64,000 nt of DNA from Verrucomicrobiaceae bacterium (GTDB lineage: Bacteria; Verrucomicrobiota; Verrucomicrobiia; Verrucomicrobiales; Verrucomicrobiaceae): the NCBI GenBank assembly GCA_016713245.1, contig JADJPM010000004.1, positions 558,001 to 622,000 of the forward strand. The letters run 5' to 3'. The position numbers and the translations under genes are program-made. Shown here in pieces: positions 36,190 through 44,648 of the stretch. Each line of letters starts with the position of its first letter. Positions within the stretch are counted from its first letter, which is position 1. The notes beneath the pieces are model-generated. The model was not told where the DNA came from. It made no database searches and saw only the letters and a program-made list of their open reading frames with translations.

Positions 36190-37239
36190 TCACTTTCCAG
36201 GCCAGCGCGGATAGCCGCTGATGTGGACGTTATCTCCCATCGGCATCACTTTGGTGTGATCCAGCTCCACGGAGGCGGGAAGGGCCGTACCTGCGAGGGA
36301 AGGCCGACCTCCACCACAGAGCAGGGGAGCGATGTACCAGTGAACCTCATCGACGAGTTGTTCGCGGAAGGCATGGCCCAGAATGATTCCGCCGCCCTCA
36401 ATGAGCACGGTGACGACGCCTCGCTCGCTGAGATGGAGGAGTACATCCCGCAGCTCGATGCCTTGCATCAGGAGCGTGCGTTCCTTGTAGGCATCGGTGA
36501 GCAGGTGGCAGTCCGTTGGAATGTCTCCACTGCGAGTGAGGATGACACGCCAAGGCTGCTCCTTGCCCGTGGCGGCGCAGCCATCGCGAAGGGTGAGGCG
36601 TGGATTATCCTTCCGCACCGTTTCCGCACCCACGATGATGGCATCTGCCCGCAGGCGCAGGCGGCGGCCATGGATGCGAGCGGCATTGCTGGTGAGCCAT
36701 TGGCTTTCACCTGCGGGACGAGTGATGCGGCCGTCGAGGCTTTGCCCGGCCTTGGCAATGACATAGGGCAGGCCAGTGGTGATCCATTTCGCAAAGGGGC
36801 GGATCAAATCACGGCACTCTTCGAGGAGCGTGCCGGCCTTCACCCCGATGCCGGCGAGCACAAAAATGTCTCGCGCCCGCTGGTGGTGCGCGGGATTGGG
36901 ATCATCGGCACCATAGACCACGCGGCGGATGCCTGCGGCTTGGATGGCCTCCGTGCAGGGACCGGTTCGGCCATGCGTGCAGCAGGGCTCCAGCGTGACG
37001 TAGATGGTGGCACCGGGCAGCAACTTGGGGAAATTGGTCTTGGCGTCCTTGATGGCTTCAATCTCGGCATGCGGGCCGCCTGCTTTGGCATGATAGCCCT
37101 GCCCGATCACACGGTCCTGAGCCACGATCACGGCTCCGACGGGCGGATTCGGGCTGGTGAGGCCGATGCCGCGTTTTGCTTGGTCGATAGCCATGTGCAT
37201 CCAGCGGGCGTCGGGGTCGATTCGGTCAGAGAGAGCCAT
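36190..37239 (-). CDS. ribD: Bifunctional riboflavin deaminase/reductase
   Basis: The 349-residue enzyme carries out the deamination and reduction steps of riboflavin synthesis. The N-terminal deaminase domain contains the zinc site H57-A-E59 (GGPHAEIEAI) and C86/C95 (LEPCCTHGRTGPC). The C-terminal reductase domain contains AKAGQSLDGRITRPAGESQWL, the NADPH-binding region, and GGGIILGHAF. Domain order and length fit standard RibD. It converges with panD with 14 bases between stops. Confidence 0.95.
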   Translation of the reverse strand: MALSDRIDPDARWMHMAIDQAKRGIGLTSPNPPVGAVIVAQDRVIGQGYHAKAGGPHAEIEAIKDAKTNFPKLLPGATIYVTLEPCCTHGRTGPCTEAIQAAGIRRVVYGADDPNPAHHQRARDIFVLAGIGVKAGTLLEECRDLIRPFAKWITTGLPYVIAKAGQSLDGRITRPAGESQWLTSNAARIHGRRLRLRADAIIVGAETVRKDNPRLTLRDGCAATGKEQPWRVILTRSGDIPTDCHLLTDAYKERTLLMQGIELRDVLLHLSERGVVTVLIEGGGIILGHAFREQLVDEVHWYIAPLLCGGGRPSLAGTALPASVELDHTKVMPMGDNVHISGYPRWPGK

Positions 37240-37351
37240 TGGGAGCGGGCTTTTTACTCAGGTTCAGGCCTTCCTGCCAAGAGATGATTGTATATTTACC
37301 GTCAAACTTGCCTCCGACGATGCCAGCGGCGAGGTTTCCAGCCTCCGCGTG

Positions 37352-38350
37352 ATGAAACTCTCCGAAAAGGCCTCCCTCTACCGCGAACTGGCAAAGCTGG
37401 TGGGTGCCTCCTTTCACCTCGATCGCTCGCTGGAGCTGCTGCTCGGTCAGCAGCCCTCCCATGCCCGCCGGACGTGGCTGCTAGGTTTGCAGAAAGGTCT
37501 CGCCTCTGGTCAAAGCGTGGCTGAGGCGGTGCAGGAGCACAACGCAGCCTTTTCCGATGGTCTCGAAATCACGCTGATCTCCGCCGGTGAACGCAGCGGC
37601 CGGTTGGCGGATGGTTTTGGGCATCTGGCTCGGTATTTCGAGGCCTGGGAGCTTGGCCTTCGGCAGATGCGCTCCGCCATGCTGTATCCGCTCGTGCTGG
37701 CTCACTTCGCTGTGGCCTTGCCGGAGCTGCCCGCCATTGTCCTCGCGGACATGCAGGGTGGGGAGGATCATCCCGTGCGCCGTCTGGTGCTCACGCTGCT
37801 GCTGCTTTGGCTTGTCGTTTTGCTGCTCGTCATGGGCTGGCGCTGGCTTTCTCGCAAAGGCATCGAATCCGCCGAGGTGGAGACCTGGCTGTGGCGCATC
37901 CCGCTCATCGGCAGCGTGCGGCGGCATTGGGCGCTGGCACGCTTTGCGCAGGTCTTTCACGCCTGCCTGCTCGCTGGCATGCGCATGACCGAATGCATGC
38001 GACTCTCTGGCGAGGCCGCTCATAGCGGCGTGCTGCGCCAAGCGGCCGAAGATGCCGCCAAAAAAATCGCCCAAGGAGAAATGATCGCCGGGGCCATGGC
38101 GGACGTGCATGGCTTTCCCATTTCCTTCGTCCATAGCATCGCCACCGCCGAAGAGGCCGGCACACTCGACCGCGAGATGAATTCATGGGCCGCCGCTGAG
38201 ATGATCGAGGCGCAGGAGTCCCTCCAAGTCGCCAGCTCCTGGCTGCCCAAGATTTTCTACGCTGGCGTGGTGCTTTATGTGGCCTACCGCATTCTCAGCA
38301 TGGCCTTCGGCTACTACGGCGAAATCGGCCGACAGCTTGAGGCATTGTGA
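37352..38350 (+). CDS. Type II secretion system F (GspF/PilC-like) inner-membrane protein
   Basis: The 332-residue protein has two T2SF domains. The first is LGLQKGLASGQSVAEAVQEHNAAFSDGLEITLISAGERSGRLADGF; the second is FAQVFHACLLAGMRMTECMRLSG, then FPISFVHSIATAEEAGTLDREM. Hydrophobic segments near 115-165 and 285-310 match the family. GspF/PilC anchors the assembly ATPase in type II secretion or type IV pilus systems. No other secretion gene is in the window, so the partner machinery must be elsewhere. The ATG at 37352 is chosen over an upstream 65-residue extension without family similarity. Confidence 0.85.
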   Translation: MKLSEKASLYRELAKLVGASFHLDRSLELLLGQQPSHARRTWLLGLQKGLASGQSVAEAVQEHNAAFSDGLEITLISAGERSGRLADGFGHLARYFEAWELGLRQMRSAMLYPLVLAHFAVALPELPAIVLADMQGGEDHPVRRLVLTLLLLWLVVLLLVMGWRWLSRKGIESAEVETWLWRIPLIGSVRRHWALARFAQVFHACLLAGMRMTECMRLSGEAAHSGVLRQAAEDAAKKIAQGEMIAGAMADVHGFPISFVHSIATAEEAGTLDREMNSWAAAEMIEAQESLQVASSWLPKIFYAGVVLYVAYRILSMAFGYYGEIGRQLEAL

Positions 38351-38363
38351 AGCTCAATCGGAG

Positions 38364-38430
38364 GGCAAACGGACGTTTGCCGCTACAAATGCATTGGGTG
38401 CCTTCTCGTAGCGGAAGTCGTCAGACTTCC
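38364..38430. repeat. Compound intergenic hairpins between convergent genes
   Basis: Two inverted repeats are present: GGCAAACG at 38364-38371 pairs with CGTTTGCC at 38374-38381, and GGAAGTC at 38413-38419 pairs with GACTTCC at 38424-38430 around a GTCA loop. A third pair, CGCTAC at 38381-38386 and GTAGCG at 38408-38413, brackets the middle. They sit between the GspF-like gene (+) and an MFS gene (-), so they may act as a bidirectional terminator, or be a dispersed repeat of the kind seen in related genomes. Confidence 0.6.
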
Positions 38431-38450
38431 CCGACACGCGTCAGCAAGCC

Positions 38451-39980
38451 TCAATGGCCTGCGGCGAGGTCCACGGGCTTGTAGCCGCCTTTGCCTCGGA
38501 AGTAGAAAAAGAGGCCGAGGTAGCAGAGGAGCATGAAGCTGGGCAAAATGGCGATGGTGGTGAAGACGCTGCGCTTGCTGGCGGCCTGAACGCCTTCGAG
38601 TTCCTTGGCCTGGGCTTCGGGCAGGGCTTTGATCTTGGCCTGATCGAGCGTGGGGCTGGCACCGAAGAGGCTGGGCTTTGGCTCGCCTTTCACGGTGGCA
38701 TACAGGGCGGCGTGCTCGGGATTGTTGAGGCGCTTTTCGAGGTCGCCATCCTGCTTGAAGCCGATGTAAGGGCTGCCGAGCACGCCGAGGAAGAGCACGC
38801 CGACGGCGGAGACGCCGTTCAAGGTGAGAGCACCGCCTTTGGGGAACTGCTCGGAGGTGAGGCCGAGGGTGGTGGACCACAGGAAGGTCTTGCCGAGGGC
38901 ATACACGGTGGCCGCGGCGAGAATGGCCCAGCCTGTGGCATTGGAGAGGAGCATGAGGCCGATGATGGCGATCACGGCGCTGATGACGAGCAGTCCGATG
39001 GGCGAGAAACGATGCACGATGGGCCCGGCGAAGAAGCGCAGCACGGTCATGATGACGGAGACATAGACGAAGATCCACGTCGCAAAGGCGGGCAGGTCCT
39101 TCGGTCCGCTGAGCTTGAGCAGCTCGGGCATCCAGCCGTCCGTGCCGAGCTCCGTGGTGGCAAGTGGTCCGATGGTGATGAGGACGACGAGGAAGAGCCA
39201 GTTGCCGGCAGAGCGGGTGTAGAGGCCAGCGAGCACGGCGACGACGGCGGCGATGATGAAGATCGTGGTCCAAGAAGCTTCCTGGTTCATCATTTGAGCC
39301 AAAGCCGGGGCTGTAAGGGCCGTGATGATGAAGAAGCCGACGGCTCCCACTTCCTTCAACATGTCGCGATAGCTCACCCCAGCAGCCACACGCTCATTCA
39401 CGGGGAAGGCGCGGGGCAGGATGAGCAGCGCATACACGATCACCGGGATGAAGCAGAGGGCGAAGCGGAACTGCCACACGGCCCCGAAGAAGAGTTTGGT
39501 ATCCGGGAGTAGGCCGCAGAAGAGGGCTCCGAGCGCCAGACCGGCCGGCCAGCCGGCGTGGAGGATGTTCAGCCATTTGGCCTTTTCTTTGTTAAAGACG
39601 GTGGCCACGACGGGGTTGATGAAGGATTCCACCGTGCCGTTGGCGACGGCGACGAGCAGCGTGCTCCAGTAAAAGTCCTGATAGCCGCTGGCTCGCAGGG
39701 TCAGCACCAGGGAGATCGAATGGCAGGCGATGGCAAAGCAGGCGACCGTCTTGTAGCCGATGTAGTCGATCACGAGGCTGAAGAAGATGATCGAGATGGC
39801 GAAGGGCCACATGCCCGCGCCGTTGATATTCCCTTTCTGCTGCTCGGAGAGGTTAAAGCTGTCCTGCAGCTCGCCGATGGTGTTCGCCCGCACGCCGAAG
39901 ATGAAGGAGGTGGCGACGAGGGCGATGAAACAGGCCCAAAAGAGTTTCATGTCGGCTTTGCCGGAGGTGGATGAGCTCAT
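38451..39980 (-). CDS. MFS-type transporter, long form (about 509 aa)
   Basis: The protein starts MSSSTSGKADMKLFWACFIALVATSFIFGVRANTIGELQDSF (ATG at 39980) and shows about 12 hydrophobic segments with the MFS organisation, such as FGAVWQFRFALCFIPVIVYALLIL. A soluble insert of about 90 residues (SPYIGFKQDGDLEKRLNNPEHAALYATVKGEPKP...) lies before the last membrane segment, which is unusual for sugar porters. The substrate is not identified. The upstream frame to 40583 includes non-coding sequence and is not used. Confidence 0.8.
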   Translation of the reverse strand: MSSSTSGKADMKLFWACFIALVATSFIFGVRANTIGELQDSFNLSEQQKGNINGAGMWPFAISIIFFSLVIDYIGYKTVACFAIACHSISLVLTLRASGYQDFYWSTLLVAVANGTVESFINPVVATVFNKEKAKWLNILHAGWPAGLALGALFCGLLPDTKLFFGAVWQFRFALCFIPVIVYALLILPRAFPVNERVAAGVSYRDMLKEVGAVGFFIITALTAPALAQMMNQEASWTTIFIIAAVVAVLAGLYTRSAGNWLFLVVLITIGPLATTELGTDGWMPELLKLSGPKDLPAFATWIFVYVSVIMTVLRFFAGPIVHRFSPIGLLVISAVIAIIGLMLLSNATGWAILAAATVYALGKTFLWSTTLGLTSEQFPKGGALTLNGVSAVGVLFLGVLGSPYIGFKQDGDLEKRLNNPEHAALYATVKGEPKPSLFGASPTLDQAKIKALPEAQAKELEGVQAASKRSVFTTIAILPSFMLLCYLGLFFYFRGKGGYKPVDLAAGH

Positions 39981-40157
39981 GTGTGATTCGGGAGAGGTGG
40001 TTGGTTCGGGGAAAAGCGGGGCGATTCCAGCAAAGCGGCCTCGTTTGCGCAATGGAATTTTCCCTCTCATCCGCCCACCGAAGCCTTTCTTGACGCGAAA
40101 GCCGCCCGGTCGCATGATTGAGAAGGAATCGCTGGACCAGCTCAGGCTCGTCCGGCG

Positions 40158-42239
40158 ATGGTTTTTTCCTCCATGATGCACGCCATGACTCTTCGCCGCT
40201 TTTTGATCCCACTCTGCTTCGCGAGCACATTGGGCCTGCCAGCCGTGGCTCAGGAGGTGCCGAAAGCACAGCCCGTGCTGGATACCAATCCAAACGCCCT
40301 CGCGAAACCTGCGCCCCCCACCGATCTCGACGCCTCGTGGAAGACCCAGCGTGAGGCCCGCTCGCTCACTCTCCAGGTGCCTGCGCCCCGCGGCCAGATC
40401 GTGGACCGCAATGGCGTCCCTTACGCCCAGAACCGCGTGGTGAATTACTTGGCTCTCGTGATGCCTTTCATGGACGGTGCCTCGGATGAAAAGATCCTCG
40501 CTTTCGCGAAGCAGACCATCGGTGCGGCCAATCAGGCTCTCGGCAAGGCATGGACGGTGCCGGATGATCGTATCCTGGCGCATTACAAGAACCGCCGCTG
40601 GCTACCGATGGTCTTTTCCTCCACCGATGGCATCAACGAGGAGATCACCGCCTCGATGGAAAAGAAGCTGGAGCCCATCCTCGGCGCGAATCTTGTGCTC
40701 CAGGGCTCCTACATGCGGCATTATCCGCAGAACGAGCGGGCCTCCCATCTCATCGGCTACACAGGGAAAAGCCGCCCGCTGCCACTCGGCCCCATCGTGG
40801 ATGGCGATCAGATCTTTGAAGAGATGGAAGGCCGCGCCGACATCGAAAAAGCCTTCGATAGCGATTTAAAAGGCCAGCCAGGCATTGTGAACGTGCTCTT
40901 CGCTCCCGATGGCAAGCGCTTGGCTGAGGACGTGCGTCGTTACCCCGTGCCAGGGCGCAATGTGGTGCTCTCGATTGATTCCAGCTTCCAGATGTTCGCT
41001 GAGCAGGCGCTGCAGGAGCACGCTCGCAATGGCGGTGCGATGGTCATCATGGACATCCAGACCGGTGACATCCTCGCGATGGCCTCCTATCCGTTTTTCG
41101 ATCTCAACATGTTCATCCCCGGCATCACCGGACCGAAGTATGAGGCCTTGCTCAAAGATCCGAAGCTCCCGCTCATCGCCCGTGCCTTCCGTGGTGAATA
41201 TCCACCTGCCTCCACCTTCAAGGCCGCCACCGCTCTCGGAATTCTCGATAGCGGCAAAGTGGACGCGAAAACCTACTTCGCGTGTGATCCGGCCATGGAG
41301 ATCGGCAACCGCGTCTTCCACAATTGGTCGAAAAACAGCTTTGGCTCCATCAACGTCGTCAACGCCCTCAAATACTCCTGCAATACTTGGTTCTACGCCG
41401 CCTCGATCGAGGCTGGCGCGGATTCTGTCACCGGCATGTGCTCACGTCTGGGTTTTGGTGAGCGCACCGGCATCCCGCTGATCGAGGGAGAAGGTTTCCT
41501 CCCCACGAACAGCATCATGATCCAGCGCCGCGGCACGAAAATCATGTCGGGCGACCTCGCGAACATCTCCATCGGCCAAGGCATGGTGCTCGCCACGCCG
41601 CTGCAAGTAGCCCAAAGCATGGCTGGCATCGCCAATGGCACCTACCTTCCCCAGGCCCGCCTCGTGAAACAGGTCCAGGACTATCAGGACAACCTCGTCA
41701 TGGCCTACGAGCCAAAACCCCGCAAAACCATCAACCTCAATCCCGTGCATCGCGATGCCATCGTCAAAGGCATGGTGGCCGTCGTCTCCGGCGATGGTGG
41801 CACAGGGCATGCGGCGGACATCAAACACGCCCAGATCGCTGGCAAAACCGGCACGGCGCAGTGGAGGATCGCCAAGGATCAGAACCTCGCCTGGTTCGCT
41901 GGCTTCCTTCCCGCGCAGAAACCGATGTTCAGCTTCGCTGTCGTGTATGAAGGCCGTCCCGGCGAAGACGTCAGCGGTGGCCGCAAAGCCGCTCCCATCG
42001 TGCGTGAGGTCTTCACGAAGATCTTCGAGAAGACGCCCAAGGATGACCCGATGCTCCTCGCCATGCAGAATGTGCCGAAGAACTCTCCGCTCGGCCCCGA
42101 GGACGAAGACGACATTCCCGAAGGCAAGCCCGTCCAAGAAGAGCGCCGTCCTCGTGTGCAGCAGCAGGAGGTCCGCCCTGCCGAGCAGCCGAAAAGAGGC
42201 ATCGGCGGCTTCTTCCGTAAACTTTTTGGCCGCGATTAA
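40158..42239 (+). CDS. Penicillin-binding protein 2-like transpeptidase
   Basis: The 693-residue peptidoglycan transpeptidase has the three class motifs: STFK with S352 and K355, SCN with S407 and N409, and KTG at 563-565. An N-terminal dimerisation domain (APRGQIVDRNGVPYAQN) precedes the catalytic domain, as in PBP2/MrdA and FtsI. The N-terminus MTLRRFLIPLCFASTLGLPAVAQE looks like a cleavable signal peptide (AVA cleavage) rather than the usual single membrane anchor. Several in-frame ATGs (40158, 40173, 40176, 40185) are possible starts. It should cross-link peptidoglycan in the periplasm. Confidence 0.9.
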   Translation: MVFSSMMHAMTLRRFLIPLCFASTLGLPAVAQEVPKAQPVLDTNPNALAKPAPPTDLDASWKTQREARSLTLQVPAPRGQIVDRNGVPYAQNRVVNYLALVMPFMDGASDEKILAFAKQTIGAANQALGKAWTVPDDRILAHYKNRRWLPMVFSSTDGINEEITASMEKKLEPILGANLVLQGSYMRHYPQNERASHLIGYTGKSRPLPLGPIVDGDQIFEEMEGRADIEKAFDSDLKGQPGIVNVLFAPDGKRLAEDVRRYPVPGRNVVLSIDSSFQMFAEQALQEHARNGGAMVIMDIQTGDILAMASYPFFDLNMFIPGITGPKYEALLKDPKLPLIARAFRGEYPPASTFKAATALGILDSGKVDAKTYFACDPAMEIGNRVFHNWSKNSFGSINVVNALKYSCNTWFYAASIEAGADSVTGMCSRLGFGERTGIPLIEGEGFLPTNSIMIQRRGTKIMSGDLANISIGQGMVLATPLQVAQSMAGIANGTYLPQARLVKQVQDYQDNLVMAYEPKPRKTINLNPVHRDAIVKGMVAVVSGDGGTGHAADIKHAQIAGKTGTAQWRIAKDQNLAWFAGFLPAQKPMFSFAVVYEGRPGEDVSGGRKAAPIVREVFTKIFEKTPKDDPMLLAMQNVPKNSPLGPEDEDDIPEGKPVQEERRPRVQQQEVRPAEQPKRGIGGFFRKLFGRD

Positions 42240-42270
42240 CCTGCCTTCGCGGCACTGAAACTCCCTCCCG

Positions 42271-42696
42271 ATGACTCTCCAGTCCGCCACCGTCTCCGAT
42301 TTCGCCTCTGACTACCAGGGAAAGCTCTGCGTCCTCGGCTGCTTCGATACCCTCTGCGCCTCCGCCTTCCCCGTCGTTCACCCACAGTGCAGCATCGCCG
42401 TGCGCCTCGTGTTTCAGCCGGAAGATGCCGGGAAGCATGAGTTCACCGTCCGCTGCGTCGATCCCACCGGGGCCGATTGCATGCCGCCGATGCCCGCCCA
42501 GGTCGATGTGGCCTTCAATTCCACGTTCATTCCCTTTGTCTCGCGGAACATCGTCTTCACGCTTCAGCGGGTGAAATTCGAGCGCCAGGGCCTTTACCGC
42601 TGGTTCATCGATCATCGGGGCAAAACCATCGCCACCATCCCGCTGCGCGTCACGCAGTTCGATGGCTCACGCGGCGCCACGGGGCCAGCGGGCTAG
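42271..42696 (+). CDS. DUF6941-like small protein
   Basis: The 141-residue protein has a C2-like beta-sandwich pattern: CSIAVRLVFQPEDAGKHEFTVRCVDPTGADCMPPMPAQVDVAF, then FERQGLYRWFIDHRGKTIATIPLRV. This resembles DUF6941-type proteins of unknown function; the match is from memory, so the name is tentative. It follows the PBP2 gene by about 30 bases on the same strand, possibly in an operon. Confidence 0.6.
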   Translation: MTLQSATVSDFASDYQGKLCVLGCFDTLCASAFPVVHPQCSIAVRLVFQPEDAGKHEFTVRCVDPTGADCMPPMPAQVDVAFNSTFIPFVSRNIVFTLQRVKFERQGLYRWFIDHRGKTIATIPLRVTQFDGSRGATGPAG

Positions 42697-42822
42697 GCAA
42701 ACCCTCAACAATCAAAAATCGAATGTTCATCCATCCTCAATCCGAACGTTCACCGCGTCCGATGGCGCTTTGATTGACGATTGAAGAACAAGGATTGCTG
42801 ATTTTTGAGTTCCTGATTTGCC

Positions 42823-43305
42823 ATGACACCCACCGCCCAGCCCAAGTCCAGCGCCGCCTCGGATACCGCCGAGGGCTCCCCGGTCCGTCAGCTCACCGTC
42901 TTCCTGCAAAACCGCGTGGGAGCCCTCATGGCCCTTGTGAAGCTCCTCGGTGACAACCACATCGCCGTGCTCGGCCTCTCGCTTCAGGACAGCACGGAAC
43001 TCGCCATCGTGCGCCTCATCGTGAGCGCCCCGGATGATGCCCAGATGGTCTTCATCGAACGCGGCATCCCGCACACCATCCTGCCCGTCACCGTCATCGA
43101 GCTCAAAGAAACCGAAACCTCCCTCCCGCAGGCCCTTTCCGCCCTCCTCGGGGCCGAGATCAATATCTCCTTCAGCTACCCGCTGCTCATTCGCCCCGGT
43201 CAAAATCCCGTCCTCGTGCTTCATCTCGATTCGCCGGAGTTCGGCGCCGATGTGCTCGGCAAGGCTGGCTTCAAAGTGATGCGGCAGGAGGACCTCAGCC
43301 GCTGA
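42823..43305 (+). CDS. Tandem ACT-domain protein
   Basis: The 160-residue protein has ACT character: RQLTVFLQNRVGALMALVKLLGDNHIAVLGLSLQDSTELAIVRLIVS begins the first domain and NPVLVLHLDSPEFGADVLGKAGFKVM the second. ACT domains bind amino acids and regulate enzymes. Adjacent pairs of a small ACT protein and a phenylacetate-CoA-ligase-like gene occur in several anaerobe-type genomes. Regulation of the neighbouring ligase is an inference. Confidence 0.8.
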   Translation: MTPTAQPKSSAASDTAEGSPVRQLTVFLQNRVGALMALVKLLGDNHIAVLGLSLQDSTELAIVRLIVSAPDDAQMVFIERGIPHTILPVTVIELKETETSLPQALSALLGAEINISFSYPLLIRPGQNPVLVLHLDSPEFGADVLGKAGFKVMRQEDLSR

Positions 43306-43367
43306 CGCATTCGCAGTCGGCGAATTGAAGACTTGCCCCTTCATCCGCCCTCGCCACTCATCCCCGC

Positions 43368-44648
43368 GTGTCTGACCACCACGCGCCGCTGATAGACCGG
43401 GTGCGCTTGCGCTCCAACCAGTGGCGCAAGCTCCGATCCATCGTCCTGAATCTCAGCACGCTGGATACCTTCTACGGCAAACGCTTCCGTGAGACCGGCG
43501 TCCGCGTCAGCGGCATGAACCGCCTCGAAGACTTCGCCAAGCTGGTGCCCTTCACCACCAAAGCCGAGATCCAGGCAGATCGTGATGCCAATCCGCCCTT
43601 TGGCACCAATCTCACCCGCGCCATCACCCAGTACACCCGCTTTTGCCAGACCAGCGGCACCTCCACCGGCAAGCCCATGGCCTGGATCGATACCCCGGAA
43701 AGCTGGGAAGCCATGCTCGTCTGCTGGCGCAAGGTCTTTGAAGGGGCTGGCCTCGTCAAAGGCCGTGACCGCATCTGCTTCGCCTTCTCCTTTGGACCCT
43801 TCCTCGGCTTTTGGACCGCCTTTGAGGCCGCCTCCAAGGACTACATGGTCCTGCCAGCCGGTGGCCTTTCCAGTCAGGCACGCCTCGAAATGATGGCCCG
43901 CTACGGTGCCACGGTGCTCTGCTGCACCCCTACCTATGCCCTGCGCCTCGGCGAACTCATCGGCGAAAGCTCCGGCGTCGAGCGCATGAGCCTGCGAGTG
44001 CAAAAACTCATCGTCGCCGGCGAAAGCGGCGGCAGCGTGCCCGCGATGCGCAAGCGACTCGAAACGCTCTGGGATGCCCAGGTCTTCGATCACCATGGCA
44101 TGACCGAGGTCGGCCCTGTGACCTTTGAATCACCCGAGCTTCCGCTTCACCTCATCGTCATCGAGGATGCTTACTTCGCCGAGGTCATCGATCCCGTCAC
44201 CGGCCTCGAAGTCGAGGACGGCCAGCACGGCGAACTCGTCCTCACCACGCTCGACCGCACCGTGTGCCCGCTGCTGCGCTACCGCACGGGCGACTACGTC
44301 AAGAAGAAGCTCCATCGCGGTCGCCTCACGCTCGAAGGTGGCATCCTCAGCCGCATCGATGACATGGTCGTGCTGCGCGGCGTGAACATCTACCCCAGCG
44401 CCATCGACGCCGTCGTGCGCGAGTTTCCCGAGGTCGTCGAATACCTCGTCGCGCAGAAGAAGATCGACGACATGGATGAGATCGAGCTGCTCATCGAGAC
44501 CGACGAAAACATCGCCAAATCCCTCCTCAAAAAGCTCGAAGTCCGCCTGCGTGATACCTTCAGCCTCCGCATCCCCGTCCGCCTCGTCGAATCCCATTCG
44601 CTCCCGCGCCATGAGTTCAAAGCCAAGCGATGGAAAGTGATCTCATGA
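43368..44648 (+). CDS. Phenylacetate-CoA ligase family (adenylate-forming) enzyme
   Basis: The 426-residue enzyme is in the PaaK branch of the ANL superfamily. The P-loop-like TSGTSTGKPMAW near 89-100 binds ATP, HHGMTEVGPVTFE is the adenylate-binding motif, and the C-terminal domain ends with the RHEFKAKRWKV lysine region. It activates an aryl or acyl acid to its CoA thioester. GTG at 43368 is the start. It is followed immediately by the SIS-domain gene with an ATGA overlap and preceded by the ACT-domain gene. Confidence 0.85.
   Translation: MSDHHAPLIDRVRLRSNQWRKLRSIVLNLSTLDTFYGKRFRETGVRVSGMNRLEDFAKLVPFTTKAEIQADRDANPPFGTNLTRAITQYTRFCQTSGTSTGKPMAWIDTPESWEAMLVCWRKVFEGAGLVKGRDRICFAFSFGPFLGFWTAFEAASKDYMVLPAGGLSSQARLEMMARYGATVLCCTPTYALRLGELIGESSGVERMSLRVQKLIVAGESGGSVPAMRKRLETLWDAQVFDHHGMTEVGPVTFESPELPLHLIVIEDAYFAEVIDPVTGLEVEDGQHGELVLTTLDRTVCPLLRYRTGDYVKKKLHRGRLTLEGGILSRIDDMVVLRGVNIYPSAIDAVVREFPEVVEYLVAQKKIDDMDEIELLIETDENIAKSLLKKLEVRLRDTFSLRIPVRLVESHSLPRHEFKAKRWKVIS

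Noticed and set aside
38454..39512. 352-residue antisense ORF over the MFS gene
   Set aside because: It has no recognisable protein pattern and faces a well-supported transporter.
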